64,000 nt of DNA from Vibrio porteresiae DSM 19223 (GCF_024347055.1 NZ_AP024896.1:1-64000), one strand, 5' to 3'; positions 17,668-27,379 are shown, counted from the first letter of the stretch. Numbers and translations are program-made. The notes: generated by a model not told the origin, from the letters alone.

Positions 17668-19161
17668 ATGGCTACGAATAGCTTTGCTATTACGACCACC
17701 TTTTTTGTCTATCTTGTGTTGATGTTGGCAATTGGTGTTTATGCATATCAGCGAACCAAGAACTCCGCGGATTACTTCCTCGGTGGTCGCTCACTCGGTC
17801 CTTGGCCTGCAGCGTTGTCTGCGGGTGCATCAGACATGAGTGGCTGGTTATTATTGGGTTTGCCTGGGTATGCTTATGCCGCAGGTTTTGAAGCGTTTTG
17901 GCTTGCTGGAGGTCTGCTCGTAGGGACATGGCTAAACTGGCTACTGGCTGCTAAACGTTTACGTACATACAGTATTACGACAGATTCATTGACTCTGCCT
18001 GATTACCTGTCACGTCGTTTTAATGATAAGTCAAAGCTGATTCAAACCATTTCAGCATTCTTTATCTTGCTGTTTTTCCTCTTCTATACCAGTTCAGGTT
18101 TAGTGGCTGGCGGTAAGTTATTTGAGACTGTTTTTGGTCTTGATTACACAACAGCGGTGATTATCGGTACCTTATGTGTGGTTTCGTACACGCTATTTGG
18201 TGGCTTCTTAGCGGTGGCTTGGACAGACTTGGTACAAGGTCTGTTGATGGCTGCGGCGTTGATGATTGTTCCGATTGCTGCATTGGAAGGCAATTTTAGC
18301 GACCTTCCAACTCAGCTTTACAACATCAACCCTGAGCTATTAGACATGTGGAATGGCATGGACGGTAAACCACTTTCTGCTATTGCGATTATCTCGCTAG
18401 TGGCTTGGGGTTTAGGTTACTTTGGTCAGCCACATATTTTGGCTCGATTCAAAGCATCACGTTCAAATAAAGACATTACCACTGCACGTCGTATTGCCGT
18501 CATTTGGACCGCTATTTCAATGGTTGGCGCGCTGCTCATTGGCTTAGTTGGTTTGGTTTATGTCACCAATACCCCATCAGTGACGATTGATGATGGCGAA
18601 AAGATCTTCATGTTACTGGTGAACGTGATGTTCCATCCGGTGATGGCGGGTATTTTATTGGCTGCTATTTTGGCCGCCATTATGAGTACTGCCGATTCTC
18701 AGCTGTTGGTGTCATCATCAGCACTTGCAGAAGATTTGTATAAACAGCTGTTTAATAAAGACGCGACATCTGACCAAGTGGTACGTATGGGTCGTATTGG
18801 TGTGATCACCATTTCTATCATCGCGCTACTATTGGCAATGAAACCGGATAGCTCAGTGTTAGGCTTGGTTTCTTATGCATGGGGTGGTTTTGGTGCAGCG
18901 TTTGGTCCAGCTCTATTACTTAGCTTGTACTGGTCTCGTATGCATCGTAACGGCGCATTAGCCGGTATCATTGTCGGTGGTGTTACGATTGTTGTTTGGA
19001 AACAACTGTCTGGTGGTATTTTTGATTTGTATGAACTCGTACCTGGATTCATTTTCTCAACTATCGCCATCGTTGTTGTTAGCTGGTTGAGTGGTGAGCC
19101 TGAAGAAGCTGTGAAAGCACAGCACAAAACTTACCAAAATCAGCTTGTCGAACTTGACTGA
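17668..19161 (+). CDS. putP: Sodium/proline symporter PutP
   Basis: The protein is 497 aa (E. coli PutP is 502) of the solute:sodium symporter family, with about 13 transmembrane helices. Landmarks: RTKNSADYFLGGRSLGPWPAALSAGASDMSGWLLLGLPGYAY, where the S/G-rich segment and Asp bind Na+ and proline, and GLGYFGQPHILARFKA, the family signature. It brings proline in for PutA and closes the putR-putA-lid-putP cluster. The start follows AAGAGGAATAATTT. A strong terminator follows directly. Confidence 0.95.
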   Translation: MATNSFAITTTFFVYLVLMLAIGVYAYQRTKNSADYFLGGRSLGPWPAALSAGASDMSGWLLLGLPGYAYAAGFEAFWLAGGLLVGTWLNWLLAAKRLRTYSITTDSLTLPDYLSRRFNDKSKLIQTISAFFILLFFLFYTSSGLVAGGKLFETVFGLDYTTAVIIGTLCVVSYTLFGGFLAVAWTDLVQGLLMAAALMIVPIAALEGNFSDLPTQLYNINPELLDMWNGMDGKPLSAIAIISLVAWGLGYFGQPHILARFKASRSNKDITTARRIAVIWTAISMVGALLIGLVGLVYVTNTPSVTIDDGEKIFMLLVNVMFHPVMAGILLAAILAAIMSTADSQLLVSSSALAEDLYKQLFNKDATSDQVVRMGRIGVITISIIALLLAMKPDSSVLGLVSYAWGGFGAAFGPALLLSLYWSRMHRNGALAGIIVGGVTIVVWKQLSGGIFDLYELVPGFIFSTIAIVVVSWLSGEPEEAVKAQHKTYQNQLVELD

Positions 19162-19183
19162 TTCCTGACAAAAATAAGACCTC

Positions 19184-19210
19184 AGCCCCGCAAACGCGGG
19201 GCTTTTTTTG
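19184..19210 (+). terminator. Intrinsic terminator after putP
   Basis: AGCCCCGC-AAAC-GCGGGGCT is followed by a T-run. Confidence 0.93.
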
Positions 19211-19364
19211 TGTCTACTTGCGTATCAACTGGTTATATTTGATTGATACTAAATTAACCATTAATTTTGAGATACTAATCACAATAATAAATTGTTAGTT
19301 TGAGAAAATGTCGCGCGCTGGTTGTTCGTTCGCCATTTGTCAATATTTGTTTGGGAGTTATGTT

Positions 19365-19604
19365 ATGCCTGAGGCATATTGCCGTTGCTGTGGAAAAATC
19401 ACAGCTCATAAAGTCGTGATGGGTCGTTGTAAACCCACTAATGAGTCTGGCTGGCAAGGTGTGCAGGAATTTGTTGCTCTGCTTTTAAAAGGCAAACATT
19501 ACTATAAGTTGGAACCACAATATTATTGCCGTGTGTGTAACCAGCGTTGTAACCAAACAGCGATCCCACATAAAAAAGAATTTCACGACGTTAGCATTGT
19601 CTAG
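19365..19604 (+). CDS. Small Cys-rich putative zinc-ribbon protein
   Basis: The protein is 79 aa from the ATG at 19365, preceded by TGGGAG; an in-frame start at 19308 would add 19 residues without a ribosome binding site. It has two Cys clusters, YCRCCGKITAH near the start and YCRVCNQRC near residue 55, arranged as a zinc ribbon, with KVVMGRC between. No signal peptide or membrane segment is visible. I do not recognise a named family; it resembles small conserved Vibrio proteins of unknown role. It stands alone between the putP terminator and a chemoreceptor gene. Confidence 0.65.
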   Translation: MPEAYCRCCGKITAHKVVMGRCKPTNESGWQGVQEFVALLLKGKHYYKLEPQYYCRVCNQRCNQTAIPHKKEFHDVSIV

Positions 19605-19928
19605 ATTGCCTACCATTTATCGATAGCTTTGTCCCTTCACTCAGTTGAGCATGCTTCTGCCATGAGATATTTCCCTTGTTAAATGATGCAAGTATGGACT
19701 TAGTTTCATATTTAAAACCCCTTATAAAATAAAGGGTTTGCTCCATTATTTGCTACTCCATTTCGCTTTTTCTCAGACTATTCGGCTCGAATCACAAATT
19801 TAGTGCAAATTGCTAAAAAAACAGCTCGGCTTGCCGATACTAAGCGTACATTAGCGATTTATTAAGCTAGTCTAATATCAACAGTTAGCCGCTTAAGCTA
19901 TCAGAGCAATTATTAGGGAGCACATTCC
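19605..19928. other. Intergenic region before the chemoreceptor
   Basis: These are 324 bases. An imperfect hairpin, AAACCCCTT...AAAGGGTTT (19715-19739), lacks a T-run. The rest is an AT-rich presumed promoter. No RNA gene is recognised. Confidence 0.5.
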
Positions 19929-21818
19929 ATGCAGTTGAGTTTAAAGAGGAAAATGGTTTTCTCTGTGATTGTCGCAATTGCGCTGACCGCCGCCGCACTA
20001 TTGGTGGCTGGTTATCAGGCATTTAAACAGGAAAGTTGGCGATCGATCGAAAGTGAAAGTATCAACACATTAAAGGCCAATGCCAAAGGAATTGGCGATT
20101 GGATGTTTACTAAACAAGCCACCATTACTGCTCTCAAGGATGAAATTACTGCCAATCCTGAATTAGATATTGTTCCCCATCTTCGTCAAGCTTTTGTATC
20201 TGGTTCCTTTGGTCTTACTTACTACGGTAATGAACAAGGCGATATGTACCGTCAAGATCCCGCTCTGAATAAGGCCGGTTATGACCCTCGTGTTCGCGAC
20301 TGGTATATTTTGGCAAAAGAAAAAGGTGCGGCAGTCACTACGCCTCCTTATGTTAGTGTGACCATGAAAACGCTAGTGGTGACTCTTGCTGATCCTGTAT
20401 TCGTTAATGGCAAATTCACTGGGGTTGCGGCGTCTAACTTAGCCCTAGATAAAATTATTCGTGACGTGTTAGCCATTCAAGTTCCTGGTAATGGTTACGC
20501 TATTCTGGTCAACCAAGAAGGCACTATTGTTGCTCATCGTAACAAAGACCTGATTATGAAAAAAATCAGTGCTATTTCTTCAGACTTGAGTACGCAATCG
20601 TTGTTGCAAGCAGCCAATAACAGTAGCCAATTACCAGCAACGATCGATGGTAAGCCACAGATTCTGATGGCTCAGAGTATCGATAACACCAACTGGTTGT
20701 TGGTGATGGTCATGGATAAAGGCGTACTAGAGCAGCCTCTTCACCAGATGTTGATCACTCAAATGATCATTGGTGCGGTTATCTTGATTATCATGGCGCT
20801 GATGACTTCTTGGTTTGTTGCTACTCAGTTACGTGGATTGACCAATATTACTAACGCCTTGACCGATATCGCTGAAGGGGATGGGGATTTGACTCGCCGC
20901 CTTGAAGTGAAAAGTCAGGATGAAGTGGGAATCCTTGCCGACAAATTCAATAAGTTCGTGGACCGCCTTCATGAGATGGTTAAGCAAGTTAAGATTGTTA
21001 CCGGTAAGTTGAATGAGGGCGCTAACCAAGCGGCCGACTCCGCAGCGCAGCGCAGTGAGCGCATTCAACGTCAGCAAGATGAAATTACCATGGTGGCTAC
21101 AGCAGTAACCGAAATGGCGTCTGCGACTGCTGAAATCGCAGGTAATGCGGAAAGCACAGCGAAAAACTCGAATCAGTCAGTTGAATTGGGTGCACAAGGC
21201 TTCAAACAGATGCAGCAAAGCAAACAATCGATTGACCAATTAGCGAAAGAGCTCACAAGTGCGGTGACCATCATTGGTGAGTTGGAAGTGAATGCTAATG
21301 AGATTTCTACGATTCTTTCGACAATCCGTGGTATTGCAGAACAAACCAACTTGTTGGCTCTTAACGCGGCGATTGAAGCGGCACGTGCGGGTGAACAAGG
21401 TCGTGGTTTCGCCGTCGTAGCAGATGAAGTGCGTGTGCTATCACAACGTACACATGCATCCACTGAAGAGATTCAAACCAAGATTGCAGGCTTGCAGAAA
21501 GTAACGACCAATGCGGTATCTGTGATGACAGAAAGTCACAAGCTGGTGGAAACCAGTGTGACGGACGTCAATGAGACCGGAGAAAGTCTACATGCGATCA
21601 GTTCTGCTATTCAGTTAATCAGTGACATGGCGACACAAATAGCGTCTGCCGCGGAAGAACAATCGCTCGTAACGGCTGACATCAATACCAACACGGAAGC
21701 GGTACGTGAAGTGAGTGATCAACTCGCATCAGACGCTCAAGATGCAGTTCAACAAGCCAAAGAGTTGCACAGTTTAGCGAGCCAACTCGAAAAAGAAATT
21801 TCGCGATTTAAATTGTAG
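19929..21818 (+). CDS. Methyl-accepting chemotaxis protein with a periplasmic dCache sensor
   Basis: The protein is 629 aa. TM1 is at about 10-28. A periplasmic double-Cache sensor (about 35-265) contains DPRVRDWYILAKEKG and VFVNGKFTGVAASNLALDKI, typical of amino-acid or small-organic-acid receptors. TM2 is at about 275-297, followed by HAMP (about 298-350, ITNALTDIAEGDGDLTRRL) and a cytoplasmic signalling domain. The hairpin tip, EQTNLLALNAAIEAARAGEQ with GRGFAVVADEVR after it (near 470-502), binds CheA and CheW. There is no C-terminal CheR-tether pentapeptide. The start is preceded by TTAGGGAGC. The ligand is not readable from sequence; neighbouring catabolic genes do not settle it. Confidence 0.93.
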   Translation: MQLSLKRKMVFSVIVAIALTAAALLVAGYQAFKQESWRSIESESINTLKANAKGIGDWMFTKQATITALKDEITANPELDIVPHLRQAFVSGSFGLTYYGNEQGDMYRQDPALNKAGYDPRVRDWYILAKEKGAAVTTPPYVSVTMKTLVVTLADPVFVNGKFTGVAASNLALDKIIRDVLAIQVPGNGYAILVNQEGTIVAHRNKDLIMKKISAISSDLSTQSLLQAANNSSQLPATIDGKPQILMAQSIDNTNWLLVMVMDKGVLEQPLHQMLITQMIIGAVILIIMALMTSWFVATQLRGLTNITNALTDIAEGDGDLTRRLEVKSQDEVGILADKFNKFVDRLHEMVKQVKIVTGKLNEGANQAADSAAQRSERIQRQQDEITMVATAVTEMASATAEIAGNAESTAKNSNQSVELGAQGFKQMQQSKQSIDQLAKELTSAVTIIGELEVNANEISTILSTIRGIAEQTNLLALNAAIEAARAGEQGRGFAVVADEVRVLSQRTHASTEEIQTKIAGLQKVTTNAVSVMTESHKLVETSVTDVNETGESLHAISSAIQLISDMATQIASAAEEQSLVTADINTNTEAVREVSDQLASDAQDAVQQAKELHSLASQLEKEISRFKL

Positions 21819-21866
21819 TGGTTACGCTGCTTGTCAGCAGACAAGCGCATAAAACACAGTTAGACT

Positions 21867-21893
21867 AAGGGTATCTTCGGATGCCCTTTTTTT
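21867..21893 (+). terminator. Intrinsic terminator after the chemoreceptor
   Basis: AAGGGTATC-TTCG-GATGCCCTT has one G-U pair and a UUCG tetraloop, followed by T6. The remaining bases to 22122 hold no gene. Confidence 0.88.
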
Positions 21894-22122
21894 ATGCTGT
21901 TTTAACGCTTTTTACTGCGAGTCGTTACTTTGGAAGGTCAGTGGTCGACGTTCAAATTACATCAGTAGGTGGCGCTAGAGTAGCTTATCCAATCGTCATA
22001 TCGAACTCACTTGGTGCGTGACTGAGGGTATTCAGTTACATAGCAAGTGTATGATTAAAGAGCTCAACATCAGTTTTGGATAGAACCCAAATCAGAAATT
22101 CAGTTTTTAGTAGGTATTAACT

Positions 22123-23565
22123 ATGGCCCATATCGCGGCTCCTGATGCGGCTTGGCAAGTGCCAGATGCATCAGATCTTGAAGTCATGCAGGCACAATTC
22201 GGTCGTTTATCACTTCAATTTGCTAACGATCGTTATCCTAGCTTAGAAAAACGTGAGCAACGTTTAGTGAAACTTAAACAGGCTTTGCTTGAGCAGCAAA
22301 GTGCCTTGATATTGGCGATGAACGCAGATTTTGGTTATCGCAGCCGCTTTGATAATGTGGTTGGTGATTTAGTCCCTACGCTTAATCACCTCAACTATAC
22401 GTTAGCGCGAGTGAAAAAGTGGATGAAGCCAAAGCGCCGTGCCAGTGGGAAACTGCTGTTCCCATCACGAGTGTCTGTGTTCTATCAGCCTGTTGGCGTG
22501 GTCGGCATTATGGTGCCATGGAATTTTCCTCTTTACTTGAGTTTGGCTCCCTTGATTACGGCGATTGCAGCCGGTAACCAGGTGATGTTGAAACTGAGCG
22601 AAGAGACGCCTAAAACCAACGCGGTGATTAAACGTATTGTGGCATCGATTGGTGAAGTGGCCGTCTGTATTGAAGGCTCGCTAGCTCTGTCAGCTGAGTT
22701 TAGCCGTTTGTCATTCGACCATTTACTCTTTACTGGTTCGACCGCGGTTGGCAAGTTGGTGGCACAAGCTGCTGCGGCGAATCTAACCCAAGTAACGTTA
22801 GAGCTTGGTGGCAAATCACCAGTGATCATCGCTTCGGACGCCGACATAGAAAAAGCGGTCGATGATATTTTGTTTGGTAAGACATTGAATTCTGGACAAG
22901 TGTGCGTAGCACCTGATTACGTCATGCTACCGCAGGGACAAGTCGACAGATTTGTTGAATTGTATCTCAAGCGCTTTAAGAAATGTTTTGTCAGCAGAAA
23001 AGGGCAATTAGATAGCTCTTCGATCATCAATGAGCGTCAATATCAACGTCTACAAGCGATGTTGGAAAACGCGAAAGAGCAAGGCGCAACACTGCACACT
23101 TTACAGTGTGAATTGCATTTAGAAGCAAGGCAGATGGCCCCTGTGGTCGTGACTGGGCTGAAAGACTCCATGTTGCTGATGCAAAACGAAATCTTTGGCC
23201 CGATTTTGCCAGTAATCGGTTATCGCACCATCGAAGATGCGATTCAACGAGTGAACGATCAGGCATGCCCGCTGGCGTTGTATCTCATGACGCAAGATAA
23301 AGACATTCATGAGTATGTCGTTAAAGGCACACATAGCGGTGGCGTAGCGATCAATGACACGGTCTTTCAATCTGTGGCGGAAGATGCACCGTTTGGTGGT
23401 TTCCGTGAATCGGGTGTGGGAGCCTATCATGGCATTGAGGGCTTTAAAGCGTTTTCACATGGGAAAACCGTACTCAATAGTTGGCATCGTTGGCCGAGAG
23501 CATCCGTGATGTTACGGTATCGTAAAACGATTGTTCATTTACTAAAACGCTGGATTATGCGTTAG
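22123..23565 (+). CDS. Aldehyde dehydrogenase of the coniferyl-aldehyde dehydrogenase class
   Basis: The protein is 480 aa. It is an NAD(P)+-dependent aldehyde oxidiser with PVGVVGIMVPWNFPLYLSLA, LELGGKSPVII (Glu general base) and the catalytic Cys at residue 261 in NSGQVCVAPDYV; the CVAPDY sequence is typical of the coniferyl-aldehyde and long-chain fatty-aldehyde branch. The C-terminal tail (MLRYRKTIVHLLKRWIMR) is basic and amphipathic, which could aid membrane association. It is monocistronic, with a terminator upstream and the riboswitch region downstream. The natural substrate is uncertain: aromatic or medium-chain aldehydes are the likely range, and no lignin-type genes are nearby. Confidence 0.87.
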   Translation: MAHIAAPDAAWQVPDASDLEVMQAQFGRLSLQFANDRYPSLEKREQRLVKLKQALLEQQSALILAMNADFGYRSRFDNVVGDLVPTLNHLNYTLARVKKWMKPKRRASGKLLFPSRVSVFYQPVGVVGIMVPWNFPLYLSLAPLITAIAAGNQVMLKLSEETPKTNAVIKRIVASIGEVAVCIEGSLALSAEFSRLSFDHLLFTGSTAVGKLVAQAAAANLTQVTLELGGKSPVIIASDADIEKAVDDILFGKTLNSGQVCVAPDYVMLPQGQVDRFVELYLKRFKKCFVSRKGQLDSSSIINERQYQRLQAMLENAKEQGATLHTLQCELHLEARQMAPVVVTGLKDSMLLMQNEIFGPILPVIGYRTIEDAIQRVNDQACPLALYLMTQDKDIHEYVVKGTHSGGVAINDTVFQSVAEDAPFGGFRESGVGAYHGIEGFKAFSHGKTVLNSWHRWPRASVMLRYRKTIVHLLKRWIMR

Positions 23566-23695
23566 TTAGTCATAGTTTACTGCACTTATAATACCCACTC
23601 TAGATGAGTGGGTATTTGCTTTTTTCCGTTGCAATTGTTGCTGAAAGGAATACCATTGGCGGTGCAATTTATTTAATAGCAACAGTCTTTTTTAT

Positions 23696-23828
23696 TCTCA
23701 GGGCGGGGCGCAATTCCCCACCGGTGGTATGCCTTAGGGCGAGCCCACGAGCGCTCGATTATCTATCGAGGACAGCAGATCTGGTGAGAAGCCAGGGCCG
23801 ACGGTTATAGTCCGGATGAGAGAGAATG
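23696..23828 (+). promoter_or_regulatory. FMN riboswitch (RFN element)
   Basis: It has the conserved core AGGGCGGGGCGCAATTCCCC, then ACCGGTGGTAT, GAGCCCACGAGCG, GATCTGGTGAGAAGCC and GCCGACGGTTATAGTCCGGATG in the right order for the six-helix RFN fold. It precedes ribB by about 115 bases, so FMN should repress RibB production. A short ORF that overlaps the element is not a gene. Confidence 0.97.
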
Positions 23829-23942
23829 ATAAACACATTTGCTGATAAGTGCTGACGCTTTGTTGTCAGTGCTTTGCAGTTTTTGGTTTTTGATCTTTAT
23901 CCCTCATAAGCCCTGATTCTGGTATTCGTTAGGAGTATAACC

Positions 23943-24599
23943 ATGAATCAGTCATCTTTACTTGCCGAATTTGGCGACTCAATTACCCGCGTTGATAACG
24001 CACTTGAAGCTCTACGTGAAGGCCGCGGTGTCTTGCTACTTGATGATGAAAGTCGCGAGAATGAAGGCGATCTTATCTATTCTGTTGAACACTTAACTGA
24101 CGCACAAATGGCGCTGATGATTCGTGAATGCAGCGGTATCGTGTGTCTATGTATGAGCGATGCTCACGCAACGAAACTCAAATTGCCACCAATGGTTGAA
24201 GTGAACGACAGTAAAAACCAAACAGCGTTTACTATTTCAATTGAAGCAAAACATGGCGTGACCACTGGTGTTTCAGCCAAAGACCGCGTGACTACCATTA
24301 AAACTGCAGGTCGCTTTGAAGCGAAAGCGGAAGACCTAGCTCACCCTGGTCACGTTTTCCCACTGCGCGCTCGTGCTGGTGGCGTAATGACTCGTCGTGG
24401 TCACACTGAAGGTACAGTAGACCTAATGCAAATGGCAGGTTTAACTCCATTTGGCGTATTGTGTGAAGTGACTAATGAAGATGGCACTATGGCGAAAACA
24501 CCAGAAATCGTTGCGTTTGGTCTTAAACACAATCTTCCTGTTTTGACCATTGAAGATATGGTGGCTTACCGTATCGAAAAAGATCTAAAACTCGCCTAA
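23943..24599 (+). CDS. ribB: 3,4-dihydroxy-2-butanone 4-phosphate synthase
   Basis: The protein is 218 aa (E. coli RibB is 217). It converts ribulose 5-phosphate to dihydroxybutanone phosphate plus formate, the four-carbon unit of riboflavin. Landmarks: GVLLLDDESRENEGDLIYS (acidic metal-binding loop), IRECSGIVCLCM, GVTTGVSAKDRVTTI, HPGHVFPLRARAGGVMTRRGHTEG and the C-terminal CEVTNEDGTMAKTPE. It lacks a fused GTP cyclohydrolase II domain, so it is a stand-alone RibB. Control is by the FMN riboswitch just upstream. The start is supported by TTAGGAG. Confidence 0.96.
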   Translation: MNQSSLLAEFGDSITRVDNALEALREGRGVLLLDDESRENEGDLIYSVEHLTDAQMALMIRECSGIVCLCMSDAHATKLKLPPMVEVNDSKNQTAFTISIEAKHGVTTGVSAKDRVTTIKTAGRFEAKAEDLAHPGHVFPLRARAGGVMTRRGHTEGTVDLMQMAGLTPFGVLCEVTNEDGTMAKTPEIVAFGLKHNLPVLTIEDMVAYRIEKDLKLA

Positions 24600-24603
24600 C
24601 ACT

Positions 24604-24664
24604 TATATTTGTATACCTAATAACTATCTTTGTATATTTAGTACCTATCTTCGTATAGCTTATT
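24604..24664. repeat. Three imperfect AT-rich tandem repeats after ribB
   Basis: Units of about 21-23 bases share the core TATCTTTGTATA: TTATATTTGTATACC, CTATCTTTGTATATT and CTATCTTCGTATAGC. They lie directly between the ribB stop and its terminator. Function unknown. Confidence 0.5.
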
Positions 24665-24677
24665 AGTCACTAGAGAG

Positions 24678-24712
24678 AAGGCACTATCATTTTGATATAG
24701 TGCCTTTTTTTA
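24678..24712 (+). terminator. Intrinsic terminator after ribB
   Basis: AAGGCACTAT / ATAGTGCCTT encloses a 9-base AT-rich loop and is followed by a T-run. Confidence 0.88.
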
Positions 24713-24801
24713 TATTTTATGCCTAACTCTGTTTGTCAGAATGGTTAACTCTTGCTCTAATGGAGTGACTCTAATTTGCATCGACTTAAAGGATTAGCGC
24801 G

Positions 24802-26133
24802 ATGGAAAGTCATCTTCTCTCTTCACTGGATCAACAATATCCACTCATTCGCCAGTTGCGCGCAGCAACACCGCTTTATTGGTCCAATTCCAAAAATGGC
24901 CCAACGGATCAAGGCATCAGTTATGTAGGGCTAACCCGCGCCGATATTCAAGATGCCAGCGATCGTTTGGCTCGCTTTGCGCCCTATTTTGTCAAAGCCT
25001 TTCCTGAAACGGCAGTGACTCAAGGGATTATTGAATCACCCGTGGTAGAAATTAGCCAGATGAAGCATCAGTTGGAAGCACACTTTAAATGCACTATCTC
25101 TGGTCATTTAATGGTGAAATTGGATAGCCAACTCCCGATTTCTGGCTCGATTAAAGCTCGGGGTGGCATCTATGAAGTGCTGGTGCACGCAGAACGAATT
25201 GCTGTAAAAGCTGGCCTCATTTCTTATGGTGAGGACTACAGCAAACTGTTTTCTCCTGCGGTTAGACAACTGCTGGGACAATATACGATCGCCGTTGGTT
25301 CGACAGGCAACTTAGGATTATCGATTGGCATCATGAGTGCCAAACTTGGGTTCTCCGTGACGGTTCATATGTCTGCAGACGCTCGGCAATGGAAAAAAGA
25401 TCTGCTACGAGAACGAGGTGTTGAAGTCATTGAGTACCAAGATGATTACGGTGTCGCGGTGGAAAATGGACGCCGCCAAGCGGCGAGCGATCCTAGTTGT
25501 ATCTTCATTGATGATGAAAACTCCAAGCATCTCTTTCTAGGTTATTCAGTTGCGGGTGAGCGCCTCAAACAGCAATTCGCTGAGCAGGGTCTTATCGTTG
25601 ATGCAGAGCATCCGCTGGTTGTCTATTTGCCTTGTGGTGTCGGTGGTGGACCTGGCGGAGTGGCTTTTGGTCTTAAAATGGCGTTTGGTGATCATGTTCA
25701 TTGCGTATTCGCTGAGCCGACGCATTCACCATGCATGTTATTAGGGGTTATGACCGGATTACATGATGGGATCTCGGTTATCGATATTGGTTTAGATAAT
25801 GTCACTGAAGCGGACGGTTTAGCAGTTGGTCGGGCATCTGGTTTTGTAGGGAAAGCGATGGAGCACCTACTCGGCGGTTTTTATACTGTTGAAGATACAG
25901 AACTTTATCAGATGTTAGCACTGCTTAAAGAGAGTGAAGGATTCTTCCTTGAACCATCGGCATTAGCGGGAATGAGTGGCCCTACGTGGTTTCACGATGC
26001 AAGCGAGCAGGTGAAAGCACTGCATGTCGATCCCGCCAATATTACTCACTTGGTGTGGGCGACAGGGGGCGGGATGGTGCCTGCAGTGGAAAAAACGGAG
26101 TACTTGAGCAAAGCAAAAGCCAGTTTGGTTTAA
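24802..26133 (+). CDS. dsdA: D-serine dehydratase (D-serine ammonia-lyase)
   Basis: The protein is 443 aa (E. coli DsdA is 442). It is a PLP enzyme converting D-serine to pyruvate and ammonia. The PLP lysine is K118 in SGSIKARGGIYE, the same position as in E. coli. The phosphate-binding loop is PCGVGGGPGG, and VGSTGNLGLSIG gives the substrate loop. The start follows AAAGGATTAGCGCG. No dsdC or dsdX neighbour is present, so the gene seems to be monocistronic. It provides detoxification or use of D-serine as a carbon and nitrogen source. Confidence 0.95.
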   Translation: MESHLLSSLDQQYPLIRQLRAATPLYWSNSKNGPTDQGISYVGLTRADIQDASDRLARFAPYFVKAFPETAVTQGIIESPVVEISQMKHQLEAHFKCTISGHLMVKLDSQLPISGSIKARGGIYEVLVHAERIAVKAGLISYGEDYSKLFSPAVRQLLGQYTIAVGSTGNLGLSIGIMSAKLGFSVTVHMSADARQWKKDLLRERGVEVIEYQDDYGVAVENGRRQAASDPSCIFIDDENSKHLFLGYSVAGERLKQQFAEQGLIVDAEHPLVVYLPCGVGGGPGGVAFGLKMAFGDHVHCVFAEPTHSPCMLLGVMTGLHDGISVIDIGLDNVTEADGLAVGRASGFVGKAMEHLLGGFYTVEDTELYQMLALLKESEGFFLEPSALAGMSGPTWFHDASEQVKALHVDPANITHLVWATGGGMVPAVEKTEYLSKAKASLV

Positions 26134-26367
26134 CCATCTGATTGTTTAACATAGCTATTTTTTAGAGTGGGCGGAGTGCCATTTGCGGTAAAGGGCAACC
26201 ATCCTTTGATAATAAGAGCTCTCGAGCGACCTACATCACAATCGTGGTATGAGCCATTACCACTATGGTCGTAATTTGACGGTGATCGCTTGCGGACACC
26301 GTTGTGCTCTTTAAAGCATGACTATACTCCTAGTACTTTTATTTCGGTCTCTAGACGAGGATTAGTC

Positions 26368-27114
26368 ATGTTTAAGCATTATGTTCATTGTGCTCTTTTG
26401 TTACTTGGCACCTTGATGAGCTCCGCCATCAGTGCACAAACGCTCAAGGCGGATTTTCGTCATCGTCCACCGGAAATGTTAGTCGACAGTTCGACTAACC
26501 AACTGAGTGGCCCACTCAAAGATATCATCGAAGAAGCGGCGCAACAGCTAGGACATTCGATTGAATGGAGCGTTGTCCCCTTTGCTCGTAGTCTAAATAG
26601 CTTAAAAAGCGGAGAAACCGACATCGTTCCACGCGTTATTCGTAACGCAGAACGTGAACAGTTTGTGCAATATGTTGGGCCGATTTCAGAGCAGGTGAAA
26701 AACATCATGTTCGTGACTCGCTCGGATGGTCAAGATGTTAAATCGTATGGTGATTTGCAAGCGATGAACATCGGCGTTAAACGTGGCACTGCTTATTTCG
26801 ACCAATTTGACCAAGACAATACGCTGCGTAAAGTGGTCGTTAATGATGACTTTAACTTAGCGCGTATGCTTGAGGCCAAGCGTATCGATGCCATTGTGGT
26901 GTTAGACATGGGGGCACTAGAGTCTGAGTTTAAGGTAATGAATTATAGCGGTTATCGAGCGACATCCTACTTCTATCCCAACCGGATCGGTAACTTCTAT
27001 GGCATGCCAAAAAATCACCCTTTATCTGCGGCATTTAGCCAGAAACTCGCGGAAATGGTCAAAAACGGTCGCGTGACTGAAATCTACAGCAAATACGGTC
27101 TGTCAGCCGAATAA
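26368..27114 (+). CDS. Periplasmic solute-binding protein, family 3 type
   Basis: The protein is 248 aa from the ATG at 26368, which follows GACGAGG; an upstream in-frame start at 26290 adds 26 residues ahead of the signal peptide. The signal peptide is MFKHYVHCALLLLGTLMSSA with a cleavage near ISA. The mature protein has the SBP_bac_3 layout: PPEMLVDSSTNQLSGPLKDIIEEAAQQLG, VPFARSLNSLKSGETDIVP, IGVKRGTAYFDQFDQ, LEAKRIDAIVVLD and NGRVTEIYSKYG. No transporter genes are adjacent. Orphan members of this family often act as sensors or serve distant ABC systems; the ligand is unknown. Confidence 0.8.
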   Translation: MFKHYVHCALLLLGTLMSSAISAQTLKADFRHRPPEMLVDSSTNQLSGPLKDIIEEAAQQLGHSIEWSVVPFARSLNSLKSGETDIVPRVIRNAEREQFVQYVGPISEQVKNIMFVTRSDGQDVKSYGDLQAMNIGVKRGTAYFDQFDQDNTLRKVVVNDDFNLARMLEAKRIDAIVVLDMGALESEFKVMNYSGYRATSYFYPNRIGNFYGMPKNHPLSAAFSQKLAEMVKNGRVTEIYSKYGLSAE

Positions 27115-27140
27115 ATGATCGGTTACCGCTCAATACAGTC

Positions 27141-27166
27141 AAGCCTTGCGTATGCAAGGCTTTTTC
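27141..27166 (+). terminator. Intrinsic terminator after the family-3 binding protein
   Basis: AAGCCTTGC-GTAT-GCAAGGCTT is a 9-bp perfect stem followed by T-rich sequence. Confidence 0.88.
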
Positions 27167-27379
27167 GTCTCTAGCCTGTTCGCGCCATACTATTTTTTGG
27201 CTGCTCTTTTTATTCGACATATTTAGTAGCACATTCAATCCCCCTTAATCGGTGAAATATTGATTTTCATCAGGATCTTATTTGTCATTTCTTGTCATGG
27301 TGTCCAACACTCGTGATGGTTGATAACTCATCGTATCGTATTGACTCATCGCTCAAATAATGGAAATATGCGCACTTTA

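Noticed and set aside
23604..23810. A 68-aa ORF upstream of ribB
   Set aside because: It runs through the FMN riboswitch, whose conserved bases explain the sequence; no ribosome binding site and no protein-like composition.
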